64,000 nucleotides of DNA, taken from contig CASFTW010000004.1 in NCBI GenBank assembly GCA_949297785.1, positions 1 to 64,000 of the forward strand. The letters are read 5' to 3'. Under the pieces are notes generated by a model that was not told the origin of the DNA, did no database searches, and was given only the letters and a program-made list of their open reading frames with translations. Below are positions 25,955 to 34,771 of this stretch, piece by piece. The translations under genes were made by a program, and so were the position numbers. This DNA is from an uncultured Spirochaetales bacterium. Its GTDB lineage: Bacteria > Spirochaetota > Spirochaetia > Sphaerochaetales > Sphaerochaetaceae. Numbering within the stretch: the first letter of the stretch is position 1; each line of letters opens with the position of its first letter.

Positions 25955-27277
25955 TCATTTTCCCAGACAGAATTTCGAGAACAGTGTGTCCAGCAGGTCT
26001 TCTGTCGTGACCTCTCCCGTAATATAGCCAAGACTCTCAAGCGCGCTCTGGAAGAACATGGCCATTATGTCCACGGGAGCATCCTTGCATCTTTCAGCAC
26101 TCTCCAGGGCATCTATGCAGGAGAGAAGGTATGAATACTGTCTCTCGCTGTCTATCGACAGACCTCCCTCTTCCTGAGGAGAAAGTCCCATGAGGCGTTC
26201 TTTAACCTCATCTATCAGCTCGCTGACACCTTCCCCGGTCACGGATGAAATTGACAGATCATCCTCCATCCGCCTCTTGTCTCTCTTGGAATAGACGACA
26301 AGAGTCCTGTCACTGTCAATGTCCTCAGGCAGCAGCGCATCGTCAGGATCGACCAGATAGATTATAAGATCGGCATCATCCATCAGGGCTTCGCTTCTTC
26401 TTATACCCTCGCTTTCAACCACGTCATCGGATGACCTCAGTCCGGCCGTGTCGAAAAGACGTACGGGAATCCCGTCAAGGTCAATCCAGGTCTCAATGAA
26501 ATCACGGGTCGTTCCCGGAACCGGAGACACGATGGCACGGTCTTCCTTCACAAGGAGGTTGAAAAGCGAGCTTTTACCCGCGTTTGCGGCTCCGGCCAGG
26601 ACGACCTTCGCCCCCTCCCTGTAAATGCGGCTTGCGCCGTATGTGGAGGACAGGGCCTTCAGGGATGATATTATCGATGAAACATCCGCTTCAGGAAACA
26701 CCCACTCGTCAATGATCTCGTCTTCCGCATAGTCAAGCTGAACTTCAAGGGATGCAAGGATGTCAACAAGCCGTGTCTTTATGGCAGTGAGGCTGTCCCT
26801 CAGCTTTCCGGAAAGTCTGTCCAGAGCTTTTTCCTGACTTATCTCGGACTTGCTGCGGATGATCTCTTCGACAGCCTCGGCCTGTGTGAGATCCATTCGG
26901 CCGTGCATGAAGGCGCGGAAGGTGAATTCACCCTTCTCCGCTCTTTTGAAACCGAGCTGTTCGAGCCTTGAAAAAAGGCGTCTGAGCACCACAAGCGAGC
27001 CGTGGCATGAAATCTCGACTGCCTCTTCTCCCGTATATCCGCTTCCCTCTCTGTAGACGGCAAGCACAACTTCATCTATGCGCACGTTCTCCTCATCCAG
27101 GATATAGCCGTGGACAAGGGTCTTGCTGGCGGCCTTTTTCAGTCTGGACGGAGATGAAAAGGCATGGGAAAGCATTTCTATTGTATTCCTGCCCGAAAGT
27201 CTTATGACGGCGAGAGCGCTCGGAGCGTATGCTGTCGCCAGAGCATAGATCGGTTCATCAACATTGTAACTGGTCAT
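25955..27277 (-). CDS. mnmE: tRNA modification GTPase MnmE
   Basis: The 440-residue protein has the N-terminal folate-binding domain (YALATAYAPSALAVIRLSG) and an inserted G domain with GAANAGKS at residues 229-236, DTAGLR, and YSKRDKRR in the place of the NKxD motif. It ends in FCLGK, whose Cys is the essential C-terminal cysteine. The G4 motif is unusual (SKRD rather than NKxD), which is the only departure from the family. It heads the mnmE-mnmG-rsmG-ftsK operon. Confidence 0.96.
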   Translation of the reverse strand: MTSYNVDEPIYALATAYAPSALAVIRLSGRNTIEMLSHAFSSPSRLKKAASKTLVHGYILDEENVRIDEVVLAVYREGSGYTGEEAVEISCHGSLVVLRRLFSRLEQLGFKRAEKGEFTFRAFMHGRMDLTQAEAVEEIIRSKSEISQEKALDRLSGKLRDSLTAIKTRLVDILASLEVQLDYAEDEIIDEWVFPEADVSSIISSLKALSSTYGASRIYREGAKVVLAGAANAGKSSLFNLLVKEDRAIVSPVPGTTRDFIETWIDLDGIPVRLFDTAGLRSSDDVVESEGIRRSEALMDDADLIIYLVDPDDALLPEDIDSDRTLVVYSKRDKRRMEDDLSISSVTGEGVSELIDEVKERLMGLSPQEEGGLSIDSERQYSYLLSCIDALESAERCKDAPVDIMAMFFQSALESLGYITGEVTTEDLLDTLFSKFCLGK

Positions 27278-27370
27278 TTCAAACTGGAGTATATATTAAC
27301 AGCCCGTCAGAGACAAGAAAGGTATTGCACGCAATATGAATACGGATAGAATTACATGAAAGGAAAGAAA

Positions 27371-28711
27371 ATGAGAAAGCACAGTGAATACTATCTTACA
27401 CAAGAGAGTCCCTTCAGGGCACTTCTCATCTTCTCATTCCCGATGATGATGGGAAATCTCTTCCAGCAGTTCTACACGATGACTGACTCAATCATCGTCG
27501 GACGTTTCATAGGAGAAGCGGCACTTGCGGCAGTTGGTGCCAGCGCAGCCCTCACCGCAGTATTCATCGCAATTGCCGTGGGAGGAGGTGCCGGAGCGCT
27601 CGTAATAACCAGCAATGCTTTCGGCAGAAAGGATTTCACTCTTGTAAAGGAAAGCATTTCGACAAGCCTGATAAGCTTCTTCATCCTCTCCGTCGTCCTG
27701 GCAGCTACCGGATATGCATTCTCGGAGTGGATAATGAGCCTGCTGAACACTCCTGAAAACATAAAAGACGATGCAGTGCTCTACCTGAGGATATATTTCC
27801 TCGGTCTGCCGTTCCTCTTCATGTACAACATCCTCTCCTCTGTCTTCAATTCGCTGGGCAAATCCAGGATACCGCTTTTCCTCCTCATATTCTCATCTCT
27901 GCTGAACATAGTCTTTGACATCGCTGCAGTCACTGCACTAGGCATGGGAATAGCAGGAGCCGCATGGGCGACTCTCCTCTCGCAGGCGCTCTCCGCTGTG
28001 CTTTCATTCATCATTCTCCTAAAGACACTGAAAGTCATGGACGGAAGAATGAAAAGGCTTTTCTCTTCATCAATATTCTCATCGATGACGAAGATAGCCC
28101 TGCCTTCAATCATCCAGCAGACAACGATAAACTTCGGCATGATGCTTGTGCAGAGCGTTGTCAACACATTCGGCAGCGAGGTTCTTGCAGGTTACTCGGC
28201 CTCAATAAGAATCGACAACATCGTCACCGTCCCTCTTTCCGCTGTTGGAAATGCGATGAGCCCCTACACTGCCCAGAACATCGGGGCGGGGAAGAAGGAA
28301 AGGATAAACACAGGATGGAAGAGTGCACTTGCCATCATACTGTCATTCTCCATTTTGATCTGCATCATTCTCCAGACTTTCAATACTGAAATAATCTCCA
28401 TGTTTCTGGGAGCAGATGGAAGCGCTGCAGCATACAGGACAGGGGAAGAGTACCTTTCCTATCTGGGCTGGTTCTACGGAATTCTCGGTTTTGCCTTTGT
28501 CACCGGAGGTGTGCTGCGCGGTATGGGAAAGATGGCCTCATTCACCGCTGCAAGCATCGCAAACCTGTCACTGCGTGTGATCGGCGCCATGGTTTTCGCT
28601 CCTCTTTACGGTGTCGGGATTGTCTGGTATGTTGTCCCCCTCGGCTGGATTCTCTATTTCTCGATCTGTTATGTGTCTTACAGAAGACTCTCCAGCCCGT
28701 TCAGAAGCTGA
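27371..28711 (+). CDS. MATE family efflux transporter
   Basis: The 446-residue protein has twelve membrane helices in two similar halves and typical MATE sequence (FSFPMMMGNLFQQFYTM, then VGRFIGEAALAAVG; and SAVGNAMSPYTAQNIGAG in the second half). MATE pumps expel drugs or metabolites with a sodium or proton gradient. The ATG at 27371 with AGGA at six bases is preferred over 27356. It is divergent from mnmE, and its 3' end overlaps the convergent CxxC-protein gene by 34 bases. Confidence 0.93.
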   Translation: MRKHSEYYLTQESPFRALLIFSFPMMMGNLFQQFYTMTDSIIVGRFIGEAALAAVGASAALTAVFIAIAVGGGAGALVITSNAFGRKDFTLVKESISTSLISFFILSVVLAATGYAFSEWIMSLLNTPENIKDDAVLYLRIYFLGLPFLFMYNILSSVFNSLGKSRIPLFLLIFSSLLNIVFDIAAVTALGMGIAGAAWATLLSQALSAVLSFIILLKTLKVMDGRMKRLFSSSIFSSMTKIALPSIIQQTTINFGMMLVQSVVNTFGSEVLAGYSASIRIDNIVTVPLSAVGNAMSPYTAQNIGAGKKERINTGWKSALAIILSFSILICIILQTFNTEIISMFLGADGSAAAYRTGEEYLSYLGWFYGILGFAFVTGGVLRGMGKMASFTAASIANLSLRVIGAMVFAPLYGVGIVWYVVPLGWILYFSICYVSYRRLSSPFRS

Positions 28712-29112
28712 CAGGCATCTGTGCGTGAAAGACCGTCATATCCGATCAGATACAGAGCCTTGTAAACAGATGGATTAATCTTCTTTTCACAGGAAAGGCT
28801 GATCAGAGTCTCAACCAGCCTTTCCTTGAGATCCCTCACCTCAGGCGAATCTGATAATACTGACAGATCAGGATCGTCTGTTCTTCCGCATGGGGAAGAA
28901 CAGGAAAAGCAGTCTGGAGCTATCCTTTTCTTCTCTTTTCTCAATGCAGAGAGAATATAATCGACCGCATCACTGCTGATTTTCTCCTCTCCGATGGCTG
29001 AAAGAGCTGTGCATACGAGCCTGTCAGTCTCTCCGTCAAGCTTTCCTTCATTGCCCTCTGCAGCACGTGCAAGCCCAATAAGACTGCTTAAGATCTTTTG
29101 CCTGTCATCCAT
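28678..29112 (-). CDS. Small protein with a CxxC..C motif, ferredoxin partner, function unknown
   Basis: The 144-residue protein is mostly helical. It has a central cysteine cluster (CFSCSSPCGRTDD, near residues 68-80). That cluster and its surroundings recall, from memory only, a segment of hybrid-cluster protein (Hcp)-associated sequences; I cannot assign a family. The gene starts one base inside the stop of the ferredoxin gene, so the two are coupled. The three-gene set with the divergent Crp/Fnr regulator suggests a redox or nitrosative stress role. Confidence 0.7.
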   Translation of the reverse strand: MDDRQKILSSLIGLARAAEGNEGKLDGETDRLVCTALSAIGEEKISSDAVDYILSALRKEKKRIAPDCFSCSSPCGRTDDPDLSVLSDSPEVRDLKERLVETLISLSCEKKINPSVYKALYLIGYDGLSRTDACQLLNGLESLL

Positions 29113-29795
29113 CAGAGTATTTCCCCCTGTACGGAGATTGTAACGACTTTGAGCGGGATGTCTCTGCCGCAGGCTTTCAGTGCATTCCGGAGGGCAGCCT
29201 CAAGACCTCCGCAGCAGGGCACTTCCATGCGTACAAGTGTCACTGAACGGATATCATTATTTTTCAAAATGAGAAAAAGTTTGTCTTTGTAATCAACAGC
29301 ATCCAGCTTCGGACAGCCTACAAGCGTCACACGGCCGCGGATGAAATCTTCATGGAATGCCCCGTATGCATAGGCACTGCAGTCGGCGGCGATCAGAAGA
29401 TCCGAACTGTCAAAATAAGGAGCCTCAACAGGTGCAAGTCTGATCTGCACAGGCCAGTTTGCAAGATGGCTGGCAGAAGAAGAATGACACGGACAGGCCT
29501 CTTCCTTTCTCTCAATGCTTCTTGAAAGACTGCCGGGACAGCCGCATGCAAGAGGCTTTTGTGCCTTTGCCTCATTCACGGCTTCTTCATTGTACGGCAC
29601 AGCTTCCCTTTCCTCTATTGTTATGGCTCCGGCAGGACAGGAAGGAAGGCAATCACCGAGCCCGTCGCAGTAATCGTCCCTTATGAGCTTTGCCTTGCCC
29701 CCGATCATGGCAATCGCACCTTCATGGCATGCCATCGCACACTCTCCGCAGCCTGTGCATTTCATCTCATCAATACATACTATCTTCCTGATCAT
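29112..29795 (-). CDS. Two-cluster ferredoxin-domain iron-sulfur protein
   Basis: The N terminus carries two 4Fe-4S motifs, CTGCGECAMACHEG near residue 15 and a second with CDGLGDCLPSCPAG near 45. The second lacks the usual CxxCxxC spacing because its second Cys is replaced (CxxxxxCxxxC), so the number of clusters it can hold is uncertain. The C-terminal half (about 105-227) has its own cysteines in CSAYAYGAF, VGCPKLD and VPCCGG, and matches iron-sulfur proteins seen in anaerobes. It probably passes electrons to an unknown reductase. An AGGAG site precedes the start. Confidence 0.85.
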   Translation of the reverse strand: MIRKIVCIDEMKCTGCGECAMACHEGAIAMIGGKAKLIRDDYCDGLGDCLPSCPAGAITIEEREAVPYNEEAVNEAKAQKPLACGCPGSLSRSIERKEEACPCHSSSASHLANWPVQIRLAPVEAPYFDSSDLLIAADCSAYAYGAFHEDFIRGRVTLVGCPKLDAVDYKDKLFLILKNNDIRSVTLVRMEVPCCGGLEAALRNALKACGRDIPLKVVTISVQGEIL

Positions 29796-29853
29796 TTCAG
29801 TTTCTCCTGTCTGCTTTTTTCCTCTACTATATCTGAAGTTTTCATGATATTAT

Positions 29854-29867
29854 GTTGCAAAAACAAC
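29854..29867 (+). promoter_or_regulatory. Possible operator in the ferredoxin/Crp divergent region
   Basis: GTTGCAAAAACAAC has inverted GTTG/CAAC ends and lies between the divergent ferredoxin and Crp/Fnr genes, three bases upstream of the regulator's start. A Crp/Fnr-type site of TTG-N6-CAA form would fit autoregulation. The match is short and the assignment is a guess. Confidence 0.35.
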
Positions 29868-29870
29868 GAA

Positions 29871-30551
29871 ATGGAAAAATATATTGACATTCTCAGCAAA
29901 ACAGATCTGTTTTCAAACATAGAAAATGATGAAATACTCTCAATACTTGAATGCTTCAATGCCTCACTGAGAGTCTTCGGCAAAGGGGAATACGTTTTCC
30001 ATCAGGGCGATACCACTTCTTCAATTCCCCTGCTCCTTGAAGGCAGGCTCATCATACAGAAGACTGACTGGTGGGGAAGATGCAGCATCCTGAACGTGAT
30101 CGGACATGGTGAAATATTTGCCGAAGTCTATGCCCTCACAGGCAGGGCAATGCTTAATGACTGCGTTGCGGAAGACAAATGCACAGTGATGTTTCTGGAT
30201 GCCGTGAAAGTGACGGGAACATGTGAAGCATCCTGTCCATGCCACAGCAGGCTGATCGGCAATCTTTTCAGGATTCTTTCGGAGAAAAACATGACACTTG
30301 CCGGAAAAATAAACTGCCTGTCAGGACGCAGCACGAAGGAAAAGGTGACATCTTATCTGTCTGAAGCGGCGGAAAGACAGCACAGCAATACAGTCACCAT
30401 CCCCTTCGACCGTCAGCAGCTTGCGTCCTTTCTCGCCGTTGACAGAAGTGCCCTGTCTTCAGTTCTGTCAAAGATGAAGACGGAGGGACTTATAGATTAC
30501 AGGAAAAACAAATTCACACTGCATGAGAATAAATGGAAAAAAGATCAGTGA
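29871..30551 (+). CDS. Crp/Fnr family transcriptional regulator
   Basis: From ATG 29871 the protein has 226 residues, the family's usual length; an in-frame ATG at 29844 is possible, and neither start has a clear ribosome site. It has an effector domain (FGKGEYVFHQGD, then LLLEGRLIIQK and GHGEIFAEVYAL), a Cys-rich hinge (TCEASCPCHSRLIGNLF) and a winged helix (QQLASFLAVDRSALSSVLSKM). Hinge sequences of this kind are typical of Clostridium and spirochaete members near Hcp genes. The Cys residues could respond to redox state or nitric oxide. It is divergent from the ferredoxin operon. Confidence 0.9.
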   Translation: MEKYIDILSKTDLFSNIENDEILSILECFNASLRVFGKGEYVFHQGDTTSSIPLLLEGRLIIQKTDWWGRCSILNVIGHGEIFAEVYALTGRAMLNDCVAEDKCTVMFLDAVKVTGTCEASCPCHSRLIGNLFRILSEKNMTLAGKINCLSGRSTKEKVTSYLSEAAERQHSNTVTIPFDRQQLASFLAVDRSALSSVLSKMKTEGLIDYRKNKFTLHENKWKKDQ

Positions 30552-30557
30552 ATTCTA

Positions 30558-30593
30558 TTGACATTATGTTTCTATTTATAGTAATGTTTCTAT
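30558..30593 (+). promoter_or_regulatory. Promoter of trpB with two 10-bp direct repeats
   Basis: A consensus -35 TTGACA (30558-30563) is followed after 18 bases by a -10 TAATGT (30582-30587). ATGTTTCTAT occurs at 30566-30575 (in the spacer) and at 30584-30593 (over the -10), 18 bp apart. The overlap with the promoter suggests a repressor site. Its regulator is unknown. Confidence 0.55.
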
Positions 30594-30618
30594 AAACAAA
30601 AACAACAAGGAGACAAAA

Positions 30619-31917
30619 ATGACAAACCTGCTCAATAAAGACATAGACACGGTCAACCTTCCCGATAACAAAGGTTATTTCGGCGAATACGGCGGATCAT
30701 TCGTACCCGAGGCACTGCAGAAAGTGATGGATGAGGTTGCGGCAAAGTATGAAGAGATCTCACAGGATCCTTCTTTCGTACAGGAACTGGCAGAGCTGAA
30801 CGCACATTACACAGGACGCCCTTCTCCCGTGACATTCGCAAAGAACCTCACAGAAGCCGTGGGAGGAGCAAAGATATATCTCAAGAGAGAAGACCTGAAT
30901 CACACAGGCGCCCACAAGATCAACCACTGTCTCGGCGAGGTTCTGCTTGCCAGGAGAATGGGCAAGAAAAAAGTCATTGCTGAAACCGGTGCAGGCCAGC
31001 ACGGCGTTGCCCTTGCAACCGCAGCAGCGCTCATGGGCCTTGAATGCGACATCTACATGGGAGAGATCGACGTCATGAAGGAAGCTCCGAATGTATCGAG
31101 GATGAAAATACTCGGTGCGAAGGTCATTCCTGTCAAAACAGGTACGAGAACGCTCAAAGATGCCGTCGATGAAGCCTTCAAGGCATATTTGAAAGATCCT
31201 GTGACACAGATCTACTGCATCGGATCTGTCGTCGGCCCGCATCCCTTCCCGATGATGGTCCGCGATTTCCAGGCCGTGATAGGAATCGAGGCACGCCGCC
31301 AGATGCTTGAGATGACCGGACGTCTTCCGGACAACATAGTTGCCTGTGTGGGAGGCGGCAGCAATGCCATGGGAATGTTCTCGGCCTTCCTCGATGACAA
31401 TGATGTGAAACTGTACGGAGTCGAACCTGCAGGAATGGGCCTTGAAACCGGAGCACATGCGGCATCCCTGACGATGGGAACGAAAGGCATTCTGCACGGT
31501 TTCAAGACAATAATGATTCAGGATGAAAAGGGAGAACCCCTTCCGGTATATTCAATCGCATCCGGTCTGGACTATCCCGGAAGCGGCCCGCAGCACTGCT
31601 ACCTTCACGACATAAAACGTGTCACATACACTACAATCACGGACAGGGAGGCTGTTGAAGCGTTCTATGCATTAAGCCGCATGGAAGGCATCATTCCCGC
31701 ACTTGAGTCCAGCCATGCTGTCGCCTATGCCGTAAAGCTTGCCGAACAGCTTGACAAGGATCAGACGATTCTTGTAAACCTCTCCGGACGAGGTGACAAG
31801 GACATAGATTTCGTCATGCAGAACTATCCTCTGGTGGAATATGAGCCGGATGAAGATGCCGTGAATGAAAACAAGTACAAGGAATTCCTGTCCCACATCC
31901 AGCAGGTTAAAAAGTAA
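30619..31917 (+). CDS. trpB: Tryptophan synthase beta chain, standing alone
   Basis: TrpB condenses indole with L-serine to give tryptophan. The 432-residue protein has the PLP Lys100 in HTGAHKIN, the phosphate-binding GGGSNAMG, and a typical [10 protein letters not shown] terminus; it is a TrpB1-type chain with a longer C-terminal tail (EYEPDEDAV...). No trpA or other trp gene is nearby, so it may salvage indole, which is abundant in the gut. AAGGAG lies at good distance before the ATG. It has its own promoter and terminator. Confidence 0.94.
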   Translation: MTNLLNKDIDTVNLPDNKGYFGEYGGSFVPEALQKVMDEVAAKYEEISQDPSFVQELAELNAHYTGRPSPVTFAKNLTEAVGGAKIYLKREDLNHTGAHKINHCLGEVLLARRMGKKKVIAETGAGQHGVALATAAALMGLECDIYMGEIDVMKEAPNVSRMKILGAKVIPVKTGTRTLKDAVDEAFKAYLKDPVTQIYCIGSVVGPHPFPMMVRDFQAVIGIEARRQMLEMTGRLPDNIVACVGGGSNAMGMFSAFLDDNDVKLYGVEPAGMGLETGAHAASLTMGTKGILHGFKTIMIQDEKGEPLPVYSIASGLDYPGSGPQHCYLHDIKRVTYTTITDREAVEAFYALSRMEGIIPALESSHAVAYAVKLAEQLDKDQTILVNLSGRGDKDIDFVMQNYPLVEYEPDEDAVNENKYKEFLSHIQQVKK

Positions 31918-31950
31918 GGATGTATTACAAAAAAGATCACTGACCTCTTT

Positions 31951-31990
31951 CTGCTTCTCCGTCACAAGATGGGGAAGCAGATTAATTTTT
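31951..31990 (+). terminator. Intrinsic terminator after trpB
   Basis: CTGCTTCTCC (31951-31960) pairs with GGGGAAGCAG (31971-31980) over 10 bp including one G-T pair, with a ten-base loop, followed by ATTAATTTTT. Confidence 0.8.
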
Positions 31991-31996
31991 GTCATT

Positions 31997-32017
31997 AAAT
32001 GTTAAAATATAACATTT
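31997..32017 (+). promoter_or_regulatory. 8-5-8 inverted repeat upstream of rhaM
   Basis: AAATGTTA and TAACATTT are perfect reverse complements separated by five bases, placed about 14 bp before the first possible rhaM start. The octamer GTTAAAAT within it recurs at 33333-33340, between the AraC gene and rhaB. A rhamnose-responsive operator is possible. It is too AT-rich and short-tailed for a terminator. Confidence 0.4.
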
Positions 32018-32030
32018 TGCTTATTTAGTA

Positions 32031-32369
32031 ATGAAGGGTTACCATTATCTCATGGAAAAACGTGAAGCATTTAAAATGTACCTGAAACCGGGCTGCAGGG
32101 AAGAGTACAGGAAACGTCACAGCGAGCTGTGGCCAGAAGTTGAGAAAGTCCTCAAAAATGCCGGTGTATATGATTATTCAATCTATCTCGATGAGGAGAC
32201 CGGCACGCTTTTCGCCTTCCAGAAAGTGAAGGGAGAGGCAGGAAGCCAGGATCTTGGAAGCGAGAAAGCGATAAGGGACTGGTGGCACTTCATGGCTCCG
32301 CTGATGATCGTCAATGAAGATGAAAGCCCCCTCTCGGTTCCGCTTGAAGAAATGTTCCACCTAGACTAA
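32031..32369 (+). CDS. rhaM: L-rhamnose mutarotase
   Basis: RhaM interconverts the alpha and beta anomers of L-rhamnose before isomerisation. The family pattern is clear: FKMYLKPGCREEYRKRH with the conserved Tyr and His, LWPEVEKVLKNAG, YSIYLDEETGTLFA, and the WW pair in IRDWWHFM. From the second ATG at 32052 (MEKREAF) the length is 105, closer to the family norm; from 32031 it is 112. Neither start has a strong ribosome site. It is separated from rhaBAD by the convergent AraC regulator gene. Confidence 0.92.
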   Translation: MKGYHYLMEKREAFKMYLKPGCREEYRKRHSELWPEVEKVLKNAGVYDYSIYLDEETGTLFAFQKVKGEAGSQDLGSEKAIRDWWHFMAPLMIVNEDESPLSVPLEEMFHLD

Positions 32370-33308
32370 GCCTGTGCTTTTTCTGTATGCGCCCGGGCTC
32401 ATGAGATAATAATCCCTGAATGTCCGGCTGAACTGTTCAGCAGAACTGTAGCCGACTTTATACGCGATCTCCTTTACTGTCAGCCTGTCATTGTGCAGCA
32501 GCTGGCAGGCTGTTTCCATTCTGAGCCGTTTTACGATTGCAGAGAAAAGCTGTCCCGTCTTCTCCTTGATCATGCGCGACGCATACTGTTCACACAAATT
32601 GAAATGAGCTGCGAAAGATGAAAGCGTCACGTCTTTGAGATTCTCTTCGATGTATGACATTATCTGATAGACTTCATTGCGTTTGTCCACTTCCCTCTTC
32701 ATCTTCAGCACTCCGTTTCTTTTTGCATTTAAAAGCAGAAAAGCCGTTATCACTTCTTTCCTCATTGCCGTCACATCATCGTCAATCTGTTCTTCCTGAA
32801 GAAGTGCCTCAATCTCCTTTTCAAGCTCAAGACTCTCATACACAGCGAATGACGAGGAAGCAAGGTCCATGGCAAAACGCTCATCCAGAAAAGCAAAGAG
32901 CTCACGGCTTACAAGAATATTGACAGCTATGGTCTCATCATCGAAAACACCTATGCTGTGATAGAAACCGGGAAGAAGGATGAGAAGACTGCCTTTTCCA
33001 AGCGTGAAAACCTGTCCTTCAATATTCTCCTCAACACTTCCCCTGAGCACATAATTCATTTCGACAAAACGGTGAGAGTGAAGATAAAGCGGCATGTAGC
33101 TGGGATGTTTCAGGACGATTACCGATGCATCACCGCTTTTCGAGTAATAACTTGAAGAGAGAACTATCTTCTCCTCAAGTCTTGCGGCCTCCTCCACTTC
33201 TTCTGGCAGATTCACAAATTCCGCCCTGCTCTTTCCTTCCAGATATAGCGTTCTGTAATACTTTTCCTCATCGCTTAAAGTATAAAATTCATCAAGAATT
33301 TTTCCCAT
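32361..33308 (-). CDS. AraC family transcriptional regulator of the rhamnose locus
   Basis: From ATG 33308 the 315-residue protein has an N-terminal cupin-like sensor region (LHSHRFVEMNYVLRGSV, LLILLPGFYHSIG) and a C-terminal AraC DNA-binding domain with two helix-turn-helices (LSSFAAHFNLCEQYASRMIKE and VKEIAYKVGYSSAEQFSRTF). It lies between rhaM and rhaBAD, the latter divergent, so it likely activates the operon with rhamnose. The reading frame stays open upstream but the N-terminal extension looks random. The promoter hexamers end seven bases before this ATG. It overlaps the rhaM stop by 9 bases. Confidence 0.9.
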   Translation of the reverse strand: MGKILDEFYTLSDEEKYYRTLYLEGKSRAEFVNLPEEVEEAARLEEKIVLSSSYYSKSGDASVIVLKHPSYMPLYLHSHRFVEMNYVLRGSVEENIEGQVFTLGKGSLLILLPGFYHSIGVFDDETIAVNILVSRELFAFLDERFAMDLASSSFAVYESLELEKEIEALLQEEQIDDDVTAMRKEVITAFLLLNAKRNGVLKMKREVDKRNEVYQIMSYIEENLKDVTLSSFAAHFNLCEQYASRMIKEKTGQLFSAIVKRLRMETACQLLHNDRLTVKEIAYKVGYSSAEQFSRTFRDYYLMSPGAYRKSTGLV

Positions 33309-33315
33309 AATTCCA

Positions 33316-33343
33316 ATTATAATGGATGAAAAGTTAAAATCAA
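33316..33343 (-). promoter_or_regulatory. Promoter of the AraC regulator gene, possibly leaderless
   Basis: On the minus strand TTGATT (33338-33343) is followed after 16 bases by a perfect TATAAT (33316-33321), and the ATG is only seven bases further. Transcription would start at or within one or two bases of the ATG. Confidence 0.5.
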
Positions 33344-33402
33344 TCATGAAGTGATGATAATTATCAATTGCACAGTCCGCACTGCGGGATGATGATGTAG
33401 AT

Positions 33403-34770
33403 ATGAAATATCTGGCAATAGACATCGGTGCCTCCAGCGGCAAGATGCTGGAAGCCCGGCTCGAAAAAGGGAAAATCATCACAAAGATCGTTCACCGTTT
33501 TGAAAACAGACTCATAAAGCAGAACGGACACCTCTGCTGGGATATCCGTTACCTTGAAGATGAAATACTCGAAGGACTGAAAAAGGCAAAGGATGCGGAC
33601 TATATCTCAATAGACACATGGGCTGTCGACTATGTTCTTCTCGACAGGGATGACAGACTTCTCTCTCCGGCGGTTTCATACCGTGACAGCCGTACTGAGA
33701 ATATTTCCCTTCCGATCTCGCGGGAAGAGCTTTACAAAAGGACCGGCATTCAGTTCCAGCGTTTCAACACCATATATCAGCTTGCGGCCCAGAAAGAAGA
33801 AGACCCTTCTGTTCTTGATAAAGCTTCAAGCCTGCTGTTCATACCGGACTATCTTGCATTCCGCCTTACAGGAGAGAAGGTGCAGGAATACACGAATGCA
33901 ACAACGACTGACATGGTCAAGGCCGGCACAAAGGAATGGGATTCAGATCTGATAGGAAAACTTGGCTTTCCCTCAGATCTGTTTGGAAAGATATCGATGC
34001 CGGGAACAATACTGGGTCCTCTCAGAAAAGAAGTCAGAGAGATGACAGGCTGCAATGCCACCTTCATTCTTGCCCCCACTCACGACACGGCATGTGCGGT
34101 TCTTGCAAGCCCGCTCAGAGAAGACAGCCTCTTCCTTTCATCCGGCACATGGTCCCTGCTCGGCTGCATAAATGAAAATGCAATCACTTCAAATGCTGCG
34201 ATGAAAAGTAATTTTACAAATGAAGGTGCCGATAACGGCATGATTAGATTTCTTAAGAATATCATGGGAACGTGGATGCTGCAGAATATCAGAAAAGAAA
34301 GCGGTGAAAACCTTTCTTTTGATGAAATTGTCACGAAAGCATCAAATAGCAGGCTCATCGGCCTTGTCGATGCGCTCTCTCCGCGTTTCCTGTCGCCTTC
34401 AAGCATGAGCGGGGAAATAGACAGAGCACTTGAGGAGCAAGGTCTGAGGAAACCCTCCGGCATAGGAGAGAGGGCTCTTGTCGTCTACCACAGTCTGGCA
34501 AATGCATATAAGAATGCAATTGAGGAAATCAGCAACATAACAGGACGTAAGTTCAGTCACCTTGCGATAGTCGGCGGCGGCTCCAGGGATGATTTCCTCA
34601 ACCGGCTGACAAGAAAATACACGGGCCTGGCTGTCACGGCCGGTCCGGATGAAGGCAGCGCTGCAGGATGCCTGCTTTCGGCAATGATCCACACAGGTGA
34701 GATCAGAAGAGAAGATATTCCCTCTCTTCTCTCCTCTTCTTTCGACATAAAAACCATTCAGGAGGACTGA
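33403..34770 (+). CDS. rhaB: Rhamnulokinase
   Basis: RhaB phosphorylates L-rhamnulose. The 455-residue ASKHA-fold kinase starts with the phosphate-1 loop (LAIDIGASSGKML), has the sugar-binding TWAVDYVLLD, the FLSSGTWSLLG block and the C-terminal adenosine loop (LAIVGGGSRDDFLNRL). It is the first gene of rhaB-rhaA-rhaD. The stop lies one base before the rhaA start. Confidence 0.95.
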   Translation: MKYLAIDIGASSGKMLEARLEKGKIITKIVHRFENRLIKQNGHLCWDIRYLEDEILEGLKKAKDADYISIDTWAVDYVLLDRDDRLLSPAVSYRDSRTENISLPISREELYKRTGIQFQRFNTIYQLAAQKEEDPSVLDKASSLLFIPDYLAFRLTGEKVQEYTNATTTDMVKAGTKEWDSDLIGKLGFPSDLFGKISMPGTILGPLRKEVREMTGCNATFILAPTHDTACAVLASPLREDSLFLSSGTWSLLGCINENAITSNAAMKSNFTNEGADNGMIRFLKNIMGTWMLQNIRKESGENLSFDEIVTKASNSRLIGLVDALSPRFLSPSSMSGEIDRALEEQGLRKPSGIGERALVVYHSLANAYKNAIEEISNITGRKFSHLAIVGGGSRDDFLNRLTRKYTGLAVTAGPDEGSAAGCLLSAMIHTGEIRREDIPSLLSSSFDIKTIQED

Positions 34771-34771
34771 G

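Noticed and set aside
30760-31497. 245-codon minus-strand frame inside trpB
   Set aside because: Mirror of a highly conserved enzyme gene with His/Cys-rich low-quality sequence; no evidence for expression.
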